The notes below the pieces were generated by a model. That model made no database searches. It was not told the DNA's origin and worked only from the letters and a program-made list of their open reading frames with translations. A stretch of 8,365 bases of DNA. It comes from Xanthobacteraceae bacterium (lineage in GTDB: Bacteria; Pseudomonadota; Alphaproteobacteria; Rhizobiales; Xanthobacteraceae). Shown in pieces: positions 5,878 to 8,365 of this stretch (its first letter is position 1; every line of letters begins with the position of its first letter). Position numbers and translations under genes: made by a program. The stretch is taken from the NCBI GenBank assembly GCA_030039105.1, contig JASHQO010000371.1:1-8365 (forward strand). The letters run 5' to 3'.

Positions 5878-6978
5878 ATGCGTCGCCCGCCGTTTCGCGC
5901 TGATCATATCGGTAGCTTGCTGCGGCCGGCGGCGTTGCGTCAGGCCTATCGCGCGTTCAACGAGGGCGCGCTCGACGAAGCGGGTTTCGTCGCGGCACAG
6001 GACGCAGCGATCCGCGATGCCATCGCACTACAGCAAGAGGTCGGCCTCGTCGTCGTCAGCGACGGCGAATTTCGCCGCGCGTCGTATTGGAGCCGGTTCG
6101 TCGAGCGCACCGAAGGCCTGAGCATCAGCGAATCGCGTTTCACCTTTCGCGACGAGCACGGCCGAACGCTGACCTTCGCCGCGCCGCTCGTGATCGGCAA
6201 AGTAGCGCGTCGGCAGCCCCTGGCCGTCGACGAATTCGGCTTTTTGCGCGACAACGCCAACGCGCTGCCGAAGGTGACCCTGCCCGCGCCTTCGACCATG
6301 CATTTTTGGCGCGGCAGCGCCTATGCGGCTGCCGGCATCTACGATAGCGCGCCAAAATTCTTTCGCGATCTTGCGGCGGTGTATCGCGCCGAAATCGCCG
6401 ATCTCGCCGCTGCGGGCTGTCGCTATATTCAACTCGACGAGGTCGCGCTCGCCATGCTGTGCGATCCGGCGGTGTGGCAGCGGATCGTCGACGACGGCAA
6501 CGATCCGGCGCATCTTATCCATCTCTATGCCGAGGCGCTCGGTGAAGCGATCGGTGCTGCACCGCCGGATATGGCGGTGGGCGTCCATATGTGCCGCGGC
6601 AATTTCAAAGGCAAATATCTGGCCGAAGGCGGCTATGACAAAATTGCCAAGGTCCTGTTCGGCGTGCCAGGGGTGACGCACTTCTTGCTCGAATTCGACA
6701 CCGCCCGCGCCGGAGATTTTGCGCCGCTGCGGTTCGTCGCGAACGACAAGGGCGTGGTGCTCGGCCTAGTCAGCTCCAAGAGCGCGGTACTCGAGCGCGC
6801 CGAGGATCTGCTCCATCGCATCGACGAAGCGGCGCGCTACATCGACAAGGACCGCCTCGCCATCAGCCCGCAATGCGGCTTTGCCTCGACGGTTGCCGGC
6901 AATCCGCTGAGCGAAGCCGACCAGCGCGCCAAGCTCAAGCTCTGCGTCGAGACCGCGCGAGCGGCATGGCGCGCGTAG
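5878..6978 (+). CDS. Short cobalamin-independent methionine synthase (MetE C-terminal type) protein
   Basis: A 366-residue protein of the Meth_synt_2 family, a TIM barrel equivalent to the catalytic C-terminal half of MetE (full MetE is about 750 residues). MetE transfers a methyl group from 5-methyltetrahydrofolate to zinc-bound homocysteine. The zinc set is complete: His237 and Cys239 in GVHMCRGN, Glu272 in LLEFD, and Cys333 in SPQCGF. Other family blocks are RADHIGSLLRP (residues 7-17), SDGE (61-64) and QLDEVALAML (185-194). The N-terminal half of MetE that helps bind polyglutamyl folate is absent, so the methyl donor may differ. Stand-alone members can serve in methionine synthesis with another donor or in demethylation. 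The substrate cannot be read from the sequence, so I give no symbol. The ATG is preceded by GGA nine bases upstream. The gene lies 103 bp after the kinase and ends 3 bp from the convergent VOC gene. Confidence 0.88.
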   Translation: MRRPPFRADHIGSLLRPAALRQAYRAFNEGALDEAGFVAAQDAAIRDAIALQQEVGLVVVSDGEFRRASYWSRFVERTEGLSISESRFTFRDEHGRTLTFAAPLVIGKVARRQPLAVDEFGFLRDNANALPKVTLPAPSTMHFWRGSAYAAAGIYDSAPKFFRDLAAVYRAEIADLAAAGCRYIQLDEVALAMLCDPAVWQRIVDDGNDPAHLIHLYAEALGEAIGAAPPDMAVGVHMCRGNFKGKYLAEGGYDKIAKVLFGVPGVTHFLLEFDTARAGDFAPLRFVANDKGVVLGLVSSKSAVLERAEDLLHRIDEAARYIDKDRLAISPQCGFASTVAGNPLSEADQRAKLKLCVETARAAWRA

Positions 6979-6981
6979 CGT

Positions 6982-7797
6982 TCACAGCGGATGTGGCCGC
7001 TGATTCACCTCGATATTGGTGCCCCACGGATCGTGCACGAACAGCAACTTGACGCCGTTCGGCAGCGTCTCGATACCCCGATCAAGCGTCACGCCGTTGG
7101 CCTGAAGCCTTTTCGCCGTCGCCTCGATATCCGTCACGTCGAAGCCGATGTGGTCGAGGATGCGCCCCTTAGTGGGAACGGTCGCCGAATCCGTCTTGGA
7201 GAATGTCAGATTGGCCCCAGGCACGTCGGCGGCCTGGTTCGGCCCGCGCATACCGGCGCGGGCGCCGAAATTCTTGACGTACCAGGCCTGGATGTCGGGG
7301 ATCGCCGCCTGCGGCACAAAGAAATGGACGTGATGGAAGACGATCGGGGCGGTCTGGTTCTTGTCCTCCAGTATCTCGACACGCAGGCCGTCGGCGGTCA
7401 CCACATAAGCTTGGTCCACACGCCCGTTGTTGCCCGGCAGCACCGGCACGCCAGCGGCCTTCCACTTGGCGACGGCGTCCTGAACGTTCGACACCAGGAA
7501 GCCGACATGATTGACCACGGTGCCTTCGCTCGGCCCGCTCGATGGCGGCGCACCGGACGGCAAGTTCAGGATCACGACGACGCCGGGAAAGCGCACATAT
7601 TGCAACGGCGCGCCGTCCACGCTGCCGACCGTGCCGCCCATTCCGGCGAAAATCGTCTTGTTGGCCGCGACGTCGGCGGAGTTGAGGTGCAGATGCCCCA
7701 TGGTCACGCCGGCTTCGTTCGGCGGCATCGGCTGGGCGAAGGCGGCCGTCGCGGCGACATTGGAGGCAAGCCACAACGCCGTGATGAATGCTTTCAC
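6982..7797 (-). CDS. Exported protein with two VOC (glyoxalase-like) domains
   Basis: A 271-residue protein starting at GTG 7797, chosen because GGGAGGG lies just upstream and the start opens directly into a Sec signal peptide. VKAF is followed by a hydrophobic stretch ending AAFA, with predicted cleavage before Gln22. Two vicinal-oxygen-chelate modules follow. Module one (about residues 30-145) has HLHLNS, NHVGF and VEILED. Module two (about 150-264) has HHVHFF, DHIGF and NIEVNQ. Each keeps a candidate His/His/Glu metal set (His37, His97, Glu141; His158, His216, Glu263). VOC enzymes include glyoxalases, extradiol dioxygenases and resistance proteins; this one cannot be assigned to a reaction. 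A periplasmic location is inferred from the signal peptide and is less usual for this superfamily. The frame stays open upstream to 7860, but that start would bury the signal peptide. It is 103 bp downstream of the lipase gene on the same strand. Confidence 0.87.
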   Translation of the reverse strand: MKAFITALWLASNVAATAAFAQPMPPNEAGVTMGHLHLNSADVAANKTIFAGMGGTVGSVDGAPLQYVRFPGVVVILNLPSGAPPSSGPSEGTVVNHVGFLVSNVQDAVAKWKAAGVPVLPGNNGRVDQAYVVTADGLRVEILEDKNQTAPIVFHHVHFFVPQAAIPDIQAWYVKNFGARAGMRGPNQAADVPGANLTFSKTDSATVPTKGRILDHIGFDVTDIEATAKRLQANGVTLDRGIETLPNGVKLLFVHDPWGTNIEVNQRPHPL

Positions 7798-7801
7798 GAG
7801 A

Positions 7802-7808
7802 CCCTCCC
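7802..7808 (-). promoter_or_regulatory. Strong ribosome-binding site for the VOC gene
   Basis: GGGAGGG on the minus strand lies 4 bases before GTG 7797 (5 bases from the GGAGG core). It is the best Shine-Dalgarno in the window. It decides the GTG start and excludes the longer in-frame start at 7860. Confidence 0.75.
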
Positions 7809-7824
7809 TGCGCTGCAATTCAGC

Positions 7825-7841
7825 GCGCCGTTGATCGGCGC
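7825..7841 (-). other. Hairpin in the spacer between the lipase and VOC genes
   Basis: GCGCCG and CGGCGC form a perfect 6-bp stem around a 5-base loop (7831-7835), about 60 bases after the lipase stop and 28 bases before the VOC start. No T-run follows on the minus strand. TAGCG occurs three times just before it on that strand. It may be a weak terminator or part of the VOC leader; nothing more can be said. Confidence 0.25.
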
Positions 7842-7900
7842 TATGCGCTAACGCTAGCACCGGCCGATGGCAGACGATAGGCGGCTCGGCCCGCTTCGCA

Positions 7901-8365
7901 TCAGGGCGCGCAGTCGCTCGACGCCGGAAATCCGGCGAAGCGATCTGTCATCCATTCGACTGCGGATAGGGCGGCATCGCGCGCGATAAAGCCGTGATTG
8001 GCCTCCGGCAGCGTCAGCATCTGCACTTTGCCGCCGGCACGGCATTGACGCTTCATGTAATCGTCTGTCACTGCCGGCAGCACCAGATGGTCGGCGCCGC
8101 CTTGCGCCAGGAACAGCGGGACATTGGGCGACATAGGACCCGGCGTGTTGTCCGCCATCAGCGAGCGCCATGGCTCGGTGGTGTAGAAATTGCTCACCGA
8201 AAGGAACTTTTGCGCCAAAGGCCGCGCCGTGGACCGCCGCACCATTAGATCGTAGACCGATTCGATGCACTCGCCGGCGAGTTGATCGATGATCGGCAGC
8301 GCGGACGGATCGATCACTCTGTCGATCGGCGCCTCGAACACCCGCGACCACGACCATAACGTCAT
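7901..8365 (-). CDS. Secretory-lipase-type alpha/beta hydrolase, C-terminal part only
   Basis: The frame reaches the right edge of the window, so I treat the 154 visible residues as the C-terminal part of a longer protein. A codon ATG happens to fall on the last three bases (8363-8365) but is probably internal. The sequence resembles the secretory lipase (LIP) family of alpha/beta hydrolases. It has the PLFLAQGGADHLVLP segment with the likely catalytic Asp92 (visible numbering), then the PEANHGF segment with the likely catalytic His124. The typical ending DRFAGFPASSDCAP follows. Three cysteines (33, 108, 152) could form disulfides, as expected for an exported enzyme. The nucleophile serine and any signal peptide would lie outside the window. 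It probably hydrolyses an ester or triglyceride, but the substrate is not determinable. It is upstream of the VOC gene on the same strand, 103 bp away. Confidence 0.82.
   Translation of the reverse strand: MTLWSWSRVFEAPIDRVIDPSALPIIDQLAGECIESVYDLMVRRSTARPLAQKFLSVSNFYTTEPWRSLMADNTPGPMSPNVPLFLAQGGADHLVLPAVTDDYMKRQCRAGGKVQMLTLPEANHGFIARDAALSAVEWMTDRFAGFPASSDCAP

Noticed and set aside
4635..5879. Long minus-strand open frame (414 residues) opposite the kinase
   Set aside because: It is antisense to the well-supported kinase catalytic and receiver domains. Its composition is that of a shadow frame in GC-rich DNA and it shows no domain.
6991..7851. Long plus-strand open frame (286 residues) opposite the VOC gene
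   Set aside because: The minus-strand frame has a signal peptide, two VOC modules and a strong ribosome-binding site; the plus frame is its shadow.

Overview
The window is 8.4 kb of GC-rich chromosomal DNA of alphaproteobacterial character. Protein style (a hybrid HPK4-type kinase with an HDFNN H-box, a Crp/Fnr regulator, a DUF3175 protein, a secretory-type lipase) and codon use suggest the Bradyrhizobium/Rhodopseudomonas/Afipia group. That assignment is inference from protein resemblance, since no RNA marker gene is present. I see no tRNA, rRNA, CRISPR array, insertion sequence or phage gene.

Layout. (1) 122-688, minus: a CheW chemotaxis adaptor. (2) 689-1773: about 1.1 kb without a convincing gene, with AT-rich stretches around 800-960 and 1280-1560, several small inverted repeats and one 16-bp palindrome. 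(3) 1774-2520, plus: a Crp/Fnr-family regulator without the FNR-type recognition residues. It converges with, and overlaps by 4 bp, (4) a small very basic DUF3175 protein (2517-2840, minus). (5) 2841-3074: the divergent intergenic region between DUF3175 and the kinase. On the DUF3175 side it holds a duplicated ribosome-binding site and a possible imperfect EcfG-type stress promoter. On the kinase side it holds a dense cluster of GATT/AATC inverted repeats. (6) 3075-5774, plus: a membrane-bound hybrid sensor kinase (TM - Cache-like sensor - TM - PAS - HisKA - HATPase - receiver). (7) 5878-6978, plus: a short MetE-like (Meth_synt_2) protein with a complete zinc-ligand set. (8) 6982-7797, minus: an exported protein with two VOC (glyoxalase-like) domains, converging with gene 7 with only 3 bp between stop codons. 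(9) 7901-8365, minus: the C-terminal part of a secretory-lipase-type alpha/beta hydrolase that runs off the right edge.

How the genes work together. The central part is regulatory (CheW, Crp/Fnr, hybrid kinase). The right part is metabolic, with one enzyme pair on the minus strand (VOC protein and lipase), one of them clearly exported. No gene set forms a recognisable complete pathway, and I did not find a clearly new multi-gene system. The items most worth a second look are the operator-like repeats ahead of the kinase, the divergent recognition helix of the Crp/Fnr protein, the exported two-domain VOC protein, and the substrate of the short MetE-like enzyme.
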